The notes under the pieces were generated by a model. It saw nothing but the letters and a program-made list of their open reading frames with translations. It had not been told where the DNA came from and searched no databases. From positions 431,277 through 495,276 of the forward strand of contig NZ_LMKQ01000001.1 of the NCBI RefSeq assembly GCF_001421565.1: a stretch of DNA of 64,000 nucleotides, read 5' to 3'. The stretch comes from Agromyces sp. Leaf222. Lineage in GTDB: Bacteria > Actinomycetota > Actinomycetes > Actinomycetales > Microbacteriaceae. Positions within the stretch are counted from its first letter, which is position 1. Each line of letters begins with the position of its first letter. Of the stretch, positions 16,695-24,308 are shown one piece after another. A program made the translations under genes and the position numbers.

Positions 16695-17837
16695 CTAGTC
16701 CTTGTCGGCGCGGATGCGCACCCGCCCGCGACCCGCCTCGTCGACCTCGACGACGCCGCCGCGCGACTTGAGGAAGTCGGTGAACGAGCCGAACCCGAGC
16801 CGGCGCTCCTGGAACGACGGGTCCATGCGCAGCATCTGGTTCTTCACGGCGCCCGAGGACTGCCACTCGTCGTCGTTCTTCGCCCGCAGCAGTTCGAGCG
16901 CCTTCACGAGCAGGCGGCCGGGGTTGCGCGTCGGGGCCGACGCCTCCGGCGGCATGAACGCGACGGTCGGCACTCCGCGGGGACCCGATGGTGCGGCCTC
17001 GACGATGTCGTCGTCGTCGTTCTCGACGGCGGATGCCGCGGCGCGCGCTGCGGCTCCGCCCGACTTCGCGCGGCGGTTCGTTCGCTTCGCGGGGGCGGCC
17101 GTGGCATCCGCCTTCGCACCGCCCGGCGCGTCGGCCTCGGCGTCTGCGGCCGTGTCGGAGGCGTCGGCCGAATCCGGCGCGGCGGCCTCCTTCGGCGCCG
17201 AGGACTTGCGGGACCCGCGGCGGCTCGAGCCGGCAGGGGCCTGTGCCGCGACATCCGCCACCTGATCGACCGTCTCGTCGGTCGAGAGCAGCGCGTCGTA
17301 GTCGGCGTACTCGTCGCAGGCCGCCGTGAGGGCGCGGCTCGTGCCGCCCGCGACGCCGATGCCGACGACGTAGCGGCCGAGGCGCTTGGCCTTCTGCGCG
17401 AGGGCGACGTAGTCGGAGTCGCCGGCGACGATCACGATGTGCGTGAGGTCGTCGATGCGGAACATGTCCTCGATCGCGTCGACGGCGAGCCGGATGTCGG
17501 CGCCGTTCTTCGTCGCCGAGAGCGGGAACAACTGCACCAGGTCGACTGCGCGGTCGATGAGCTGGCCGCGGTAGCTCGCATTGACGGGCGTCGACCAGTC
17601 GGCGTAGGCGCGGGCGATCGCGATCGTGCCGAACGTGGCCGCGAAGTCGAGCACGGCGTCGACGTCGACCGTCGCCTGGGTGAGGCGCTCAGCGGTCTCG
17701 GACCCGGGCGTGACGGTCTTGCGGCGCGAGGTGTCGCGTCGGTACTGGCTGTCGCCGTGCAGCTGGTCGTAGCGCGAGATGACGATGTTGTCGAAGTCGA
17801 AGTACAGGGCCACACGGGGTTCTGCCGAGATGGGCAT
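16695..17837 (-). CDS. NYN domain protein with C-terminal OST-HTH/LOTUS domain (LabA-like RNase candidate)
   Basis: The 380-residue protein begins with a PIN-like NYN domain: ALYFDFDNIV (Asp14, Asp16), KNGADIRLAVDAIED and VIVAGDSDYVALAQKAKRLGR supply the acidic metal-binding residues of the fold. A roughly 120-residue Ala/Asp/Lys-rich linker follows (about 195-300). The last 70 residues match an OST-HTH/LOTUS RNA-binding domain (LLVKALELLRAKNDDEWQSS ... GFGSFTDFLKSRGGVVEV). I chose the ATG at 17837 for the GGAAGG site upstream. From the family it should be a cytoplasmic ribonuclease or RNA-binding protein. Its target is unknown and it stands alone. Confidence 0.88.
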   Translation of the reverse strand: MPISAEPRVALYFDFDNIVISRYDQLHGDSQYRRDTSRRKTVTPGSETAERLTQATVDVDAVLDFAATFGTIAIARAYADWSTPVNASYRGQLIDRAVDLVQLFPLSATKNGADIRLAVDAIEDMFRIDDLTHIVIVAGDSDYVALAQKAKRLGRYVVGIGVAGGTSRALTAACDEYADYDALLSTDETVDQVADVAAQAPAGSSRRGSRKSSAPKEAAAPDSADASDTAADAEADAPGGAKADATAAPAKRTNRRAKSGGAAARAAASAVENDDDDIVEAAPSGPRGVPTVAFMPPEASAPTRNPGRLLVKALELLRAKNDDEWQSSGAVKNQMLRMDPSFQERRLGFGSFTDFLKSRGGVVEVDEAGRGRVRIRADKD

Positions 17838-17941
17838 GGAGACCTTCCATCGAGGGTGTGCCTCCGATGCTACGCCGCCGAGCTGTGCAGACCCCGGTGC
17901 CAGGGGTTGGCCCGTCGTGCGCAGTCGGCCACACTGGGCGT

Positions 17942-18475
17942 ATGAGCGACCAGTACGCGACCCCCGAGCAGCCAGACCTGCGTCTGAGCGACGCCGAGCG
18001 CGAGCGGGCGGTGGCGCGGTTGGCCGACGCGCACGCGGCCGGGCGGCTGTCGGCCGTCGAGTACGGCGAGCGGGCGGCGAGCGCGCGCTCCGCCGTGACG
18101 CGCAGCGACCTCGTGCCCCTGTTCGCCGACCTGCCCGCCGAGACGCCGCCGGCGCCCGGATCACCGGGTGCGGCGGGTGCGGCGGGTGCAGCGGGTGCGC
18201 CATACGGCGGTACGGAGCCCGTCGGTCGCCCGGCGACCTTCACGGATCCAGACCTCGAGCCGGCGGGCCAGGCCTCGGGCCGCTCGGGCTCGCGGGCGCT
18301 CGGCGGCGGGGTCGGGGCCACGATCATGGCGCTCGTGCCGTTCATCGCGCTCATCCTGTTCCTGGTGAGCGGATTCCTCGGCGGCTGGGCGTGGGCGTGG
18401 CTGTGGTGGCTGCTCGTGCCGATCGCGGGCATCATCATCTACGGCCCGGGGGCCGACGAGCGCCGCCGGCGCTGA
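17942..18475 (+). CDS. DUF1707 (SHOCT-like) membrane protein
   Basis: The 177-residue protein starts with a DUF1707 domain (LRLSDAERERAVARLADAHAAGRLSAVEYGERAASARSA, with the typical D-ERE, G-RL and E-ER-A spacing). A Gly/Ala/Pro linker and two C-terminal transmembrane helices follow (about 128-170), ending in an arginine-rich cytoplasmic tail. DUF1707 occurs in many actinobacterial membrane proteins of unknown role. There is no Shine-Dalgarno; CACACT lies 6 nt before the ATG, which suggests a leaderless transcript. It is divergent from the NYN gene with about 100 bp between. Confidence 0.88.
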   Translation: MSDQYATPEQPDLRLSDAERERAVARLADAHAAGRLSAVEYGERAASARSAVTRSDLVPLFADLPAETPPAPGSPGAAGAAGAAGAPYGGTEPVGRPATFTDPDLEPAGQASGRSGSRALGGGVGATIMALVPFIALILFLVSGFLGGWAWAWLWWLLVPIAGIIIYGPGADERRRR

Positions 18476-18486
18476 CACCGGCGGCG
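18461..18486. terminator. Hairpin at the end of the DUF1707 gene
   Basis: CGCCGCCGG (18461-18469) pairs perfectly with CCGGCGGCG (18478-18486) around an 8-nt loop that includes the stop codon. The next gene converges from the right (stop at 18501), so it may serve both. Confidence 0.6.
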
Positions 18487-18500
18487 GCACTCGGAGCGCG

Positions 18501-19091
18501 TCAGGCGGATGCCGCGGCGAGCTCGCCCTCGGCGCGAACACCCGCCTCGGCGAGCACGCCGAGGAACGCCTTCATCCACGTGCCGTTGTCGGGCCAGGCG
18601 CGCGAGGTGACGAGGTTGCCGTCGACCACGCCGCCGCCGTTCTCGAAGATGCCGCCCACGACCTCGACGTCGATCGCGAGCTCGGGGTAGATCGACGAGG
18701 TGCGCCCGGCGAGCACCCCGGCGGCCGCGAGCAGCAGCGGACCGTGGCAGGTGGCCGCGACCGGGGCATCCGACTCGAAGAAGTGGCGCACGATGCGCTT
18801 CGCGTCCTCGTTGTTGCGCAGGTACTCGGGTGCGCGTCCGCCCGGGATCACGATCGCCGCGTAGTCGGCCGGGTCGACATCGGCGAGCGCGACATCCGCG
18901 GGCCAGGTGTGACCGAGCTTCTCGGTGTACGTGTCGAAGCCGTCGACGAAGTCGTGCACGACGAACTGCAGCTTGCGCACCTCGGGTGCGCCGATGTGCA
19001 CCTCGAAGCCCTCCTCCTTCAGCCGCTCGTACGGGTAGAGCACCTCGAGCGTCTCGGCGGCGTCGCCGGTGATGATGAGGATCTTGGTCAT
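18501..19091 (-). CDS. DJ-1/PfpI family protein
   Basis: The 196-residue protein has the DJ-1/PfpI glutamine amidotransferase-like fold: ILIITGDAAETLEVLYPYERLKEEGFEVHIGAPE at the start, VIPGGRAPEYLR, and the nucleophile elbow AATCHGPLLLAAAGVL carrying the reactive Cys. Relatives act as stress proteins, glyoxalase-type deglycases or chaperones. Which of these applies cannot be told from sequence. GGAGG lies about 11 nt before the ATG. It faces away from the IclR regulator at 19320, with an IclR-type palindrome in the shared upstream region, so it could be that regulator's target. Confidence 0.9.
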   Translation of the reverse strand: MTKILIITGDAAETLEVLYPYERLKEEGFEVHIGAPEVRKLQFVVHDFVDGFDTYTEKLGHTWPADVALADVDPADYAAIVIPGGRAPEYLRNNEDAKRIVRHFFESDAPVAATCHGPLLLAAAGVLAGRTSSIYPELAIDVEVVGGIFENGGGVVDGNLVTSRAWPDNGTWMKAFLGVLAEAGVRAEGELAAASA

Positions 19092-19228
19092 GAGGGGTAC
19101 CTCCGGGGTTGCACGTCGCTGTACAGGGCCAGCTGGTCGGATGCCGCGGGTCGGCGACTCGGGCGGCCGCCGCGGTCGGCGGCGACGGGCCCAACTCTGC
19201 GCCGCCGCGGCATCCGTGTCACACCTCG

Positions 19229-19245
19229 TTCGCACTATGTGCGAA
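19229..19245. promoter_or_regulatory. IclR-type operator palindrome
   Basis: TTCGCAC-TAT-GTGCGAA is a perfect 7-bp inverted repeat with a 3-bp centre, located 75 bp upstream of the IclR start and 138 bp upstream of the divergent PfpI gene. IclR relatives often bind TTCGCA/TGCGAA-like repeats, so autoregulation is plausible. Confidence 0.55.
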
Positions 19246-19319
19246 ACGCCCTCGGATCCGTCGCGCCCGCCGCCGGGCACCCGTTCCGCGGGCCGGGTGC
19301 CCGGCGTAGCATCGTGGGC

Positions 19320-20096
19320 ATGAGCGCAGAGGAGCGCCACGGCGGCGCGGGCATCCAGTCGGCCGAGCGCGTGCTGCGCATCCTGGAGCTCGTCGGGGCG
19401 GCGCCGACCGGCCTCACCGCAGCCGAGATCGCGCAGCGCCTCGGACTCGGGCAATCGACCACGTATCGCCTGCTCGCGACGCTGCAGAAGCAGGACTACC
19501 TCGCGCGGCAGTCGGGCGAGCACCGCTACATCCTGGGCCGAACCGTCGACCAGCTCGGCCGTGCGCTGCAGTACCAGCTCGTCGCGACCGATCCGGTGCG
19601 CCAGGTGCTGCGGGCCATGCACGACGCGGTCGGCGCGCCGGCGTACCTCACGGTGTTCCGCGGCGACGACATCGCGGTCGCGCACATCGAGGACTCGGTC
19701 GCGCACCCGCGCATCGGCCAGCTGCACGTCGGGTTCTCCGAGGCCTCGCACACCACGGCGTTCGGCAAGCTCATGCTCGCCTCGCGCGACGACGCGGCGG
19801 TCGCCCGCTTCCTCGAGCGGCACTCGCCGACCCGACTCACGGCCTCGAGCATCACGGATGCCGCGGCGCTGAACGACCAGCTCGACGAGATCCGCGCGCA
19901 GCAGGTCGCCGTCGAGATCGAGGAGTACCTGCCGAAGCTCGCCTGCATCGCGGCGCCTGTGCGGTCGGCCGCCGGCCGCACGGTCGGCGCCGTCTCGGTC
20001 TCGGTGCAGGCGAAGGACTTCGCCGCTCGGTCGACGCAGCTCGAGCGGGCGGTCCGCCGCGGCGCCTGGCAGGTCTCGGCGCGGCTCGCGGGCTGA
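19320..20096 (+). CDS. IclR family transcriptional regulator
   Basis: The 258-residue protein has an N-terminal winged helix (IQSAERVLRILELV ... LTAAEIAQRLGLGQSTTYRLLATLQKQDYL) and an IclR effector-binding domain with HTTAFGKLMLA and the conserved CIAAPVRSAAGRTVGAVSVS. No Shine-Dalgarno is present; TAGCAT ends 7 nt before the ATG at 19320, so the mRNA is probably leaderless. No catabolic genes adjoin it apart from the divergent DJ-1/PfpI gene, so its regulon is unclear. IclR proteins commonly control aromatic or sugar-acid pathways. Confidence 0.9.
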   Translation: MSAEERHGGAGIQSAERVLRILELVGAAPTGLTAAEIAQRLGLGQSTTYRLLATLQKQDYLARQSGEHRYILGRTVDQLGRALQYQLVATDPVRQVLRAMHDAVGAPAYLTVFRGDDIAVAHIEDSVAHPRIGQLHVGFSEASHTTAFGKLMLASRDDAAVARFLERHSPTRLTASSITDAAALNDQLDEIRAQQVAVEIEEYLPKLACIAAPVRSAAGRTVGAVSVSVQAKDFAARSTQLERAVRRGAWQVSARLAG

Positions 20097-20151
20097 GCGC
20101 TCCGGGCGGGCCGAGCGGACCGGTGAATCCTGACCTGCGTCGTGGCCGCCG

Positions 20152-20226
20152 CGAAATTCAGGAGATCTTGACCTATGGACGCCCACAGGGGCGTGAATGC
20201 CGGGATCTCCTGAATTTCTGCGCCCG
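20152..20226. repeat. Palindromic repeat element, left copy
   Basis: GAAATTCAGGAGATC (20153-20167) and GATCTCCTGAATTTC (20204-20218) are perfect 15-bp inverted arms separated by 36 nt. Inside, CCTATGG (20172-20178) and CCACAGG (20183-20189) form a second small stem. A near copy in the same orientation starts exactly 1,100 bp to the right (21252-21326). The pair brackets the DUF559 gene. It begins 56 bp after the IclR stop, so it could also act as a terminator. Confidence 0.85.
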
Positions 20227-20261
20227 TGGGCGGCGCGGATGGCCGGTCGGCGGGAGACGCG

Positions 20262-21174
20262 TCAGATCGACGGGAAGGGCCCGGCACCGATCGGCCCGAC
20301 GCGCCACCGGTGCTCCCGGCGTGCGAGCAATGCGAGGATCCCCGCCGACGTGCGCTCCCAGTCGTGGGTGACCTGCCGGTAGCTCAGCCTCAGCACGAGG
20401 TACCCACGCGTCATGAGCTCGAAGTCGCGCCGCCGATCGTTCTCGAGTTGCGACTGAGAACTGTGGAAGCTCCACCCGTCGACCTCGATCACGAGGCGGT
20501 CGCCGACGAGGAAGTCGACGAGGCCGACGCCCTCGATCGGTGCCTGGGTGCGGAACCGAATCCGGCGGCTCCGCAGGAACAGCCGGACCTTCGTCTCGAG
20601 GCCGGACTGCCCGCCGAAGTCGAGCCGATCGAGCACGGCGCGGCGACCGATCGGCATCGCCTCGCGCACCGCGTCGAGGTGTCCCGGATCGAGCACGCGG
20701 CGTTCGATCGCCGACTCGACTGCCGCGAGGGCATCGGTGATCGGCGTGCACGCGAATCTCGCCGAGGGCGGTCGACAGCGGATCGCGGCCGATGGTGCCG
20801 CGGATCCGCCCGCGGTAGTGCAGGCAGACGCCGTGCGCGGCGGCGTCGAGGGGGCGCGTGCGATCGTGAGGTGATCGCAGCCGTGAGGCGTTCGCGGCCA
20901 CGCGCACGTGCAGCCGGTCGTGTTCGGGAACCCAGAGGCCGCTGATCCTCGCGACCGTCGATGCGGTGGCGATGCCGCCGACCCTGATCGCGCGCACGAC
21001 GTCGTCCGGGGCGTCCGGCGCGGCGAACCATCCGTTCCGGATCCGAGTCGCAGTACCGGCATGCACCGCGCTCGCCGCAGCCTCGCGCCTCACGCCCGCG
21101 GCCTCCAACGCCGCGAATCCTGCCGCACCGCCTGCACGACGCAGGACCGTCGTCACCCCCGCGCTCGCCGTCAC
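20262..21174 (-). pseudogene. DUF559 (Vsr-like) protein with AbiEi-type N-terminal domain, frameshifted
   Basis: From the GTG at 21174 the first frame encodes an AbiEi antitoxin-like winged-helix region (GFAALEAAGVRREAAASAVHAGTATRIRNGWFAAP, then GGIATASTVARISGLWVPEHDRLHV). Near 20755-20768 the frame breaks after RDPLSTAL and continues as FACTPITDALAAVES in another frame. That second part ends in a DUF559 domain with an endonuclease-like core: SGLETKVRLFLRS, VDFLVGDRLVIEVDGWSFHSS and DRRRDFELMTRGYLVLRLSYRQV, recalling Vsr/PD-(D/E)XK enzymes. The total span of 913 bp is one base off a multiple of three. An intact protein would have about 303 residues. Both flanks carry the palindromic element. 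A single indel (mutation or sequencing error) explains the break. Confidence 0.8.
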
Positions 21175-21251
21175 GGGGCGAGTCTGCCCGCCCGGCGGCG
21201 CGGTCGGCCCGGGAACGCGGGGACTGTGGACAAACCCGGGCGGGCGGCATC

Positions 21252-21326
21252 CGAAATTCAGGAGATCTTGACCTGTAGACGCCTACAGGGGCCCACGTGC
21301 CGGGATCTCCTGAATTTCTGTGTCCG
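21252..21326. repeat. Palindromic repeat element, right copy
   Basis: It has the same 15-bp arms (21253-21267 and 21304-21318) and the same 36-nt spacer as the copy at 20152. The inner stem CCTGTAG/CTACAGG is a perfect 7-bp pair, and relative to the left copy one pair is changed on both sides (G-C to A-T). Similarity continues a few bases past the right arm (TGYGYCCG). It lies 78 bp upstream of the DUF559 start codon. Confidence 0.85.
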
Positions 21327-21464
21327 AGTGCGAGCGACCTGCGCGAGCGCGCGCGTCACGCGGGGCAACAGGGGAATACCCGCATCCGGTCGTCGTTGGA
21401 CTCACTGTCGCCGCCGGGCGCATGCCCGTGCTCCGTGCCAGAGCCCGAACCGTCAGGAGTCACC

Positions 21465-22436
21465 ATGACCGAATCCGCCCAGACCGCCGACCGCGTGCGC
21501 ATCGGCGCATCCGACCTCGAGATCGCGCCGCTCTCGCTCGGCACGAACGTGTTCGGCTGGACCGCCGACCGCGACGCGACCTTCGCCGTGCTCGATGCCT
21601 TCACGGCGGGCGGCGGCAACTTCGTCGACACCGCCGACGGCTACTCCGCCTGGGTGCCCGGCAACACGGGCGGCGACAGCGAGCGCCTCATTGGCGAGTG
21701 GATCGCGTCGCGCGGTTCGCGCGACGACGTCGTCATCGCCACGAAGGTCAGCACGCACCCCGACTTCACGGGCCTGTCGGCCGCGAACATCCGGGCGGCG
21801 GCGGATGCCTCGCTCCAGCGCCTCGGCACCGACGTGATCGACCTCTACTACGCCCACTTCGACGACGCGTCGGTGCCGCTCGAGGAGACGGTCGGCGCCC
21901 TCTCCGGCCTCGTCGACGCCGGCAAGGTGCGTGCGATCGCCATCTCGAACTACACGCCCGAGCGCATCGACGAGTGGTTCGACGTGACGTCCGCGAACGG
22001 CTTCCACCGTGCGGTCGCCCTGCAGCCGCACTACAACCTCGTCGAGCGCGACTTCGAGACGAACGGCCTGCGCGAGCGCGCCGAACGCGAGGGGCTCGCG
22101 GTGTTCCCGTACTTCTCGCTCGCGAAGGGGTTCCTCGCCGGCAAGTACCGCACCGAGGCGGATGTCACCGCCGAGGGCGCGAGCGTCCGCGCCGGGGGTG
22201 CGGCGCCGTACGTCGGCGAACGCGGTGCCCGGGTGCTCGCGGCGCTCGACGCGGTCGCGGCCTCGCACGCGGCATCCGTCGCCTCGGTGTCGCTCGCGTG
22301 GCTCCGTCAGCAGCCGACCGTCGTCGCCCCGATCGCCAGCGCGCGCAGCGTCGAGCAGCTGGGCGACCTGCTCGCGTCGATCCGGCTGGAGCTGACCGGC
22401 GAGGAGCTCGCCGCGCTCGCTGACGCGTCCGCCTGA
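21465..22436 (+). CDS. Aldo/keto reductase
   Basis: The 323-residue TIM-barrel oxidoreductase shows the AKR landmarks: GTNVFGWTADRDATFAVLDAF, NFVDTADGYSAWVPG with the catalytic Asp and Tyr, the lysine in VVIATKVS, DLYYAHFDD, and the NADPH-binding end SARSVEQLGDLLASI. It reduces aldehydes or ketones with NADPH; the YajO/Tas-like subgroup is the closest fit by motif spacing. AGGAG lies 6-10 nt before the ATG. It is monocistronic: the palindromic element precedes it and a strong hairpin follows. Confidence 0.93.
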   Translation: MTESAQTADRVRIGASDLEIAPLSLGTNVFGWTADRDATFAVLDAFTAGGGNFVDTADGYSAWVPGNTGGDSERLIGEWIASRGSRDDVVIATKVSTHPDFTGLSAANIRAAADASLQRLGTDVIDLYYAHFDDASVPLEETVGALSGLVDAGKVRAIAISNYTPERIDEWFDVTSANGFHRAVALQPHYNLVERDFETNGLRERAEREGLAVFPYFSLAKGFLAGKYRTEADVTAEGASVRAGGAAPYVGERGARVLAALDAVAASHAASVASVSLAWLRQQPTVVAPIASARSVEQLGDLLASIRLELTGEELAALADASA

Positions 22437-22455
22437 CGGGTACGCGGCGGCACGC

Positions 22456-22498
22456 GACCGCGGCGGCACGGGCGCCGTATGCCCGTGTCGCCGCGGTC
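22456..22498 (+). terminator. Strong hairpin terminator after the aldo/keto reductase
   Basis: An 18-bp stem with one G-U pair is formed by 22456-22473 (GACCGCGGCGGCACGGGC) and 22481-22498 (GCCCGTGTCGCCGCGGTC) around a 7-nt loop, starting 20 bp after the stop codon. Confidence 0.8.
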
Positions 22499-22563
22499 TG
22501 GCGCGGGCAGCGTGCCATGATGCGGTGACGCCGCCGCCTGAGGCGCCGTCGAAGGGGGTTCGC

Positions 22564-24201
22564 GTGCGCGGTCGCTGGTGGAGACTCGATCCCGGAGGCG
22601 CCCTCATTGGGCTGCTGTTCGCCGCACTCTCGATGACGCCGTCGCTGCTGCCGCGCCCTGCGCTGTTCCAGGGCATCATCACCGCATTCGCGTTCCTCAT
22701 CGGATACGGCATCGGGGTCTTCGCGTGGTGGCTGGTGCGCCGCTTCGTCCGCTGGCGTCCGACACCCGAGCACCGTCGTCTCGCGTGGTGGGTGTACCTC
22801 GGCGTCGCCGTGCTGCTCGCGATCGTGCTCGCGGTCGCCTCGGTCGGGTGGCAGAACGAGGTTCGCCGAACGGTCGAGCTGCCCGAGATCGACGGGTTCG
22901 ACGCGCTGATCTTCTTCGTGGGGTTCGTGCCCGTCGTGCTCATCGGCCTCGCCCTCGCCCGCGCCGAGCGGCGGCTCGGCATCCGCATGACGGCGAGGTT
23001 CGGTCGGGGCTGGGGCGTGACGGTCGCCACCGCGATCGTCGTCGGTTCGACCGTGGCGGTCGTGGCCGTGCTGATGTTCGGCATCGACCGGCTCTACCTC
23101 GCGAACAACGGCCCGGCGGCACCGTGGGTCACCGAGCCGATGAGCGCCTTCCGTTCGGCGGGCCCGGGTTCCGAGGTCGAGTGGGACCTCGTCGGTCGGC
23201 ACGGCACGGCATTCCTCGGCGGCGGCCCGAAGGCGGCGGACATCGAGGAGCTCACCGGCCGACCGGCGCTCGAGCCCGTGCGCGTCTACGTCGGCCAGGC
23301 GAACGCGCCGACCGTCGAGGAGCGCGCCGCCATCGCCGTCCGCGAACTCGAGCGCACCGGAGCGTTCGAGCGCGACGTGCTCGTCGTCGCCACGACCACC
23401 GGGTCGGGATGGCTCGAACCGCAGGCCGTCGACGCGGTCGAGTACCTGCACGGCGGCGACACGGCGATCGTGTCGATGCAGTACGCGTACACGCCGAGCT
23501 GGGTCTCGTTCCTCTTCGACCCCGACGCGCCGGTCGCGTCATCCGTCGCCCTGTTCGACGCGGTGAAGGCGAAGTGGGACACCCTGCCGGAGGCGACCCG
23601 CCCCCAGCTCGTGGTCTACGGCCTGAGCCTCGGCGCGCACGGCACGCAGGAGGCCTTCGACGGCCTCGACGACATGAGGTCGAACACCGAGGGCGCGCTC
23701 CTCATCGGCAGCCCGAACGGCTCGACCATGTGGCGCACCCTCACCGCGGAGCGCGATGCCGGCAGTCCGCAGTGGCAGCCCGTCGTCGACGGCGGTCGCG
23801 AGGTGCGGTGGCTGTCGGTGCCCGGCGACTTCCACGCACTCGGCCCGGATTGGGAGTCGCCCCGCGTCGCGTACCTGCAGCACGCCAACGACCCCGTCAC
23901 CTGGCTCGGCCTCGAGCTCCTCTGGGCCGAGCCGGACTGGTTGAAGCCCGAGGAGCGCGCAGACGAGGTCAGCGACTCGATGCGCTGGATCCCGGGGGTG
24001 ACCGCGCTGCAGCTCGTCATCGACATGTTCATGGGCGAGTCCGTGCCGGCCAGTCACGGCCACAACTACGGCGATGTCGTGCTCGACGGCTGGCAGGCGG
24101 TCACCGGCGACGGCGGGCTCGACGAGGCCGCGCTCGCGAGCATCCAGTCGGTGCTCGAAGGGTACGCGGAGGTGCAGCCGGTCGGCAGCGTCAGCGAATA
24201 G
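22564..24201 (+). CDS. Alpha/beta-hydrolase family integral membrane protein (DUF2319-type)
   Basis: From the GTG at 22564 the protein has 545 residues: four hydrophobic helices in the first 190 residues (GALIGLLFAALSMTPSLLPRP is typical of the family start), then a soluble alpha/beta-hydrolase domain. That domain carries the nucleophile elbow VYGLSLGAHGTQEAF, preceded by VSMQYAYTPSWVSFLF, and a late GHNYGDVV segment likely bearing the catalytic His. I prefer 22564 because AAGGGGG lies 5 nt upstream; an in-frame GTG at 22525 has no ribosome site and would add 13 residues. The substrate is unknown, though lipid or cell-envelope esters would suit a membrane-anchored hydrolase. Confidence 0.85.
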   Translation: MRGRWWRLDPGGALIGLLFAALSMTPSLLPRPALFQGIITAFAFLIGYGIGVFAWWLVRRFVRWRPTPEHRRLAWWVYLGVAVLLAIVLAVASVGWQNEVRRTVELPEIDGFDALIFFVGFVPVVLIGLALARAERRLGIRMTARFGRGWGVTVATAIVVGSTVAVVAVLMFGIDRLYLANNGPAAPWVTEPMSAFRSAGPGSEVEWDLVGRHGTAFLGGGPKAADIEELTGRPALEPVRVYVGQANAPTVEERAAIAVRELERTGAFERDVLVVATTTGSGWLEPQAVDAVEYLHGGDTAIVSMQYAYTPSWVSFLFDPDAPVASSVALFDAVKAKWDTLPEATRPQLVVYGLSLGAHGTQEAFDGLDDMRSNTEGALLIGSPNGSTMWRTLTAERDAGSPQWQPVVDGGREVRWLSVPGDFHALGPDWESPRVAYLQHANDPVTWLGLELLWAEPDWLKPEERADEVSDSMRWIPGVTALQLVIDMFMGESVPASHGHNYGDVVLDGWQAVTGDGGLDEAALASIQSVLEGYAEVQPVGSVSE

Positions 24202-24250
24202 CCGCGCGGGAGTCGTGCACTGGATGCGGCCCGGCCGCTAGGCTGCGGTG

Positions 24251-24272
24251 TCGGGTCCCGTCGAGGACCCGA
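24251..24272 (+). other. Short hairpin between the membrane hydrolase and the lipoprotein gene
   Basis: TCGGGTCC (24251-24258) pairs with GGACCCGA (24265-24272) around a 6-nt loop. A -10-like TAGGCT sits at 24239-24244, so the hairpin could be a weak terminator of the upstream gene or lie at the very 5' end of the next transcript. Confidence 0.4.
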
Positions 24273-24308
24273 GGCTCGGGGGAGCCGGTCCGATGGGGGA
24301 GGAACGCC

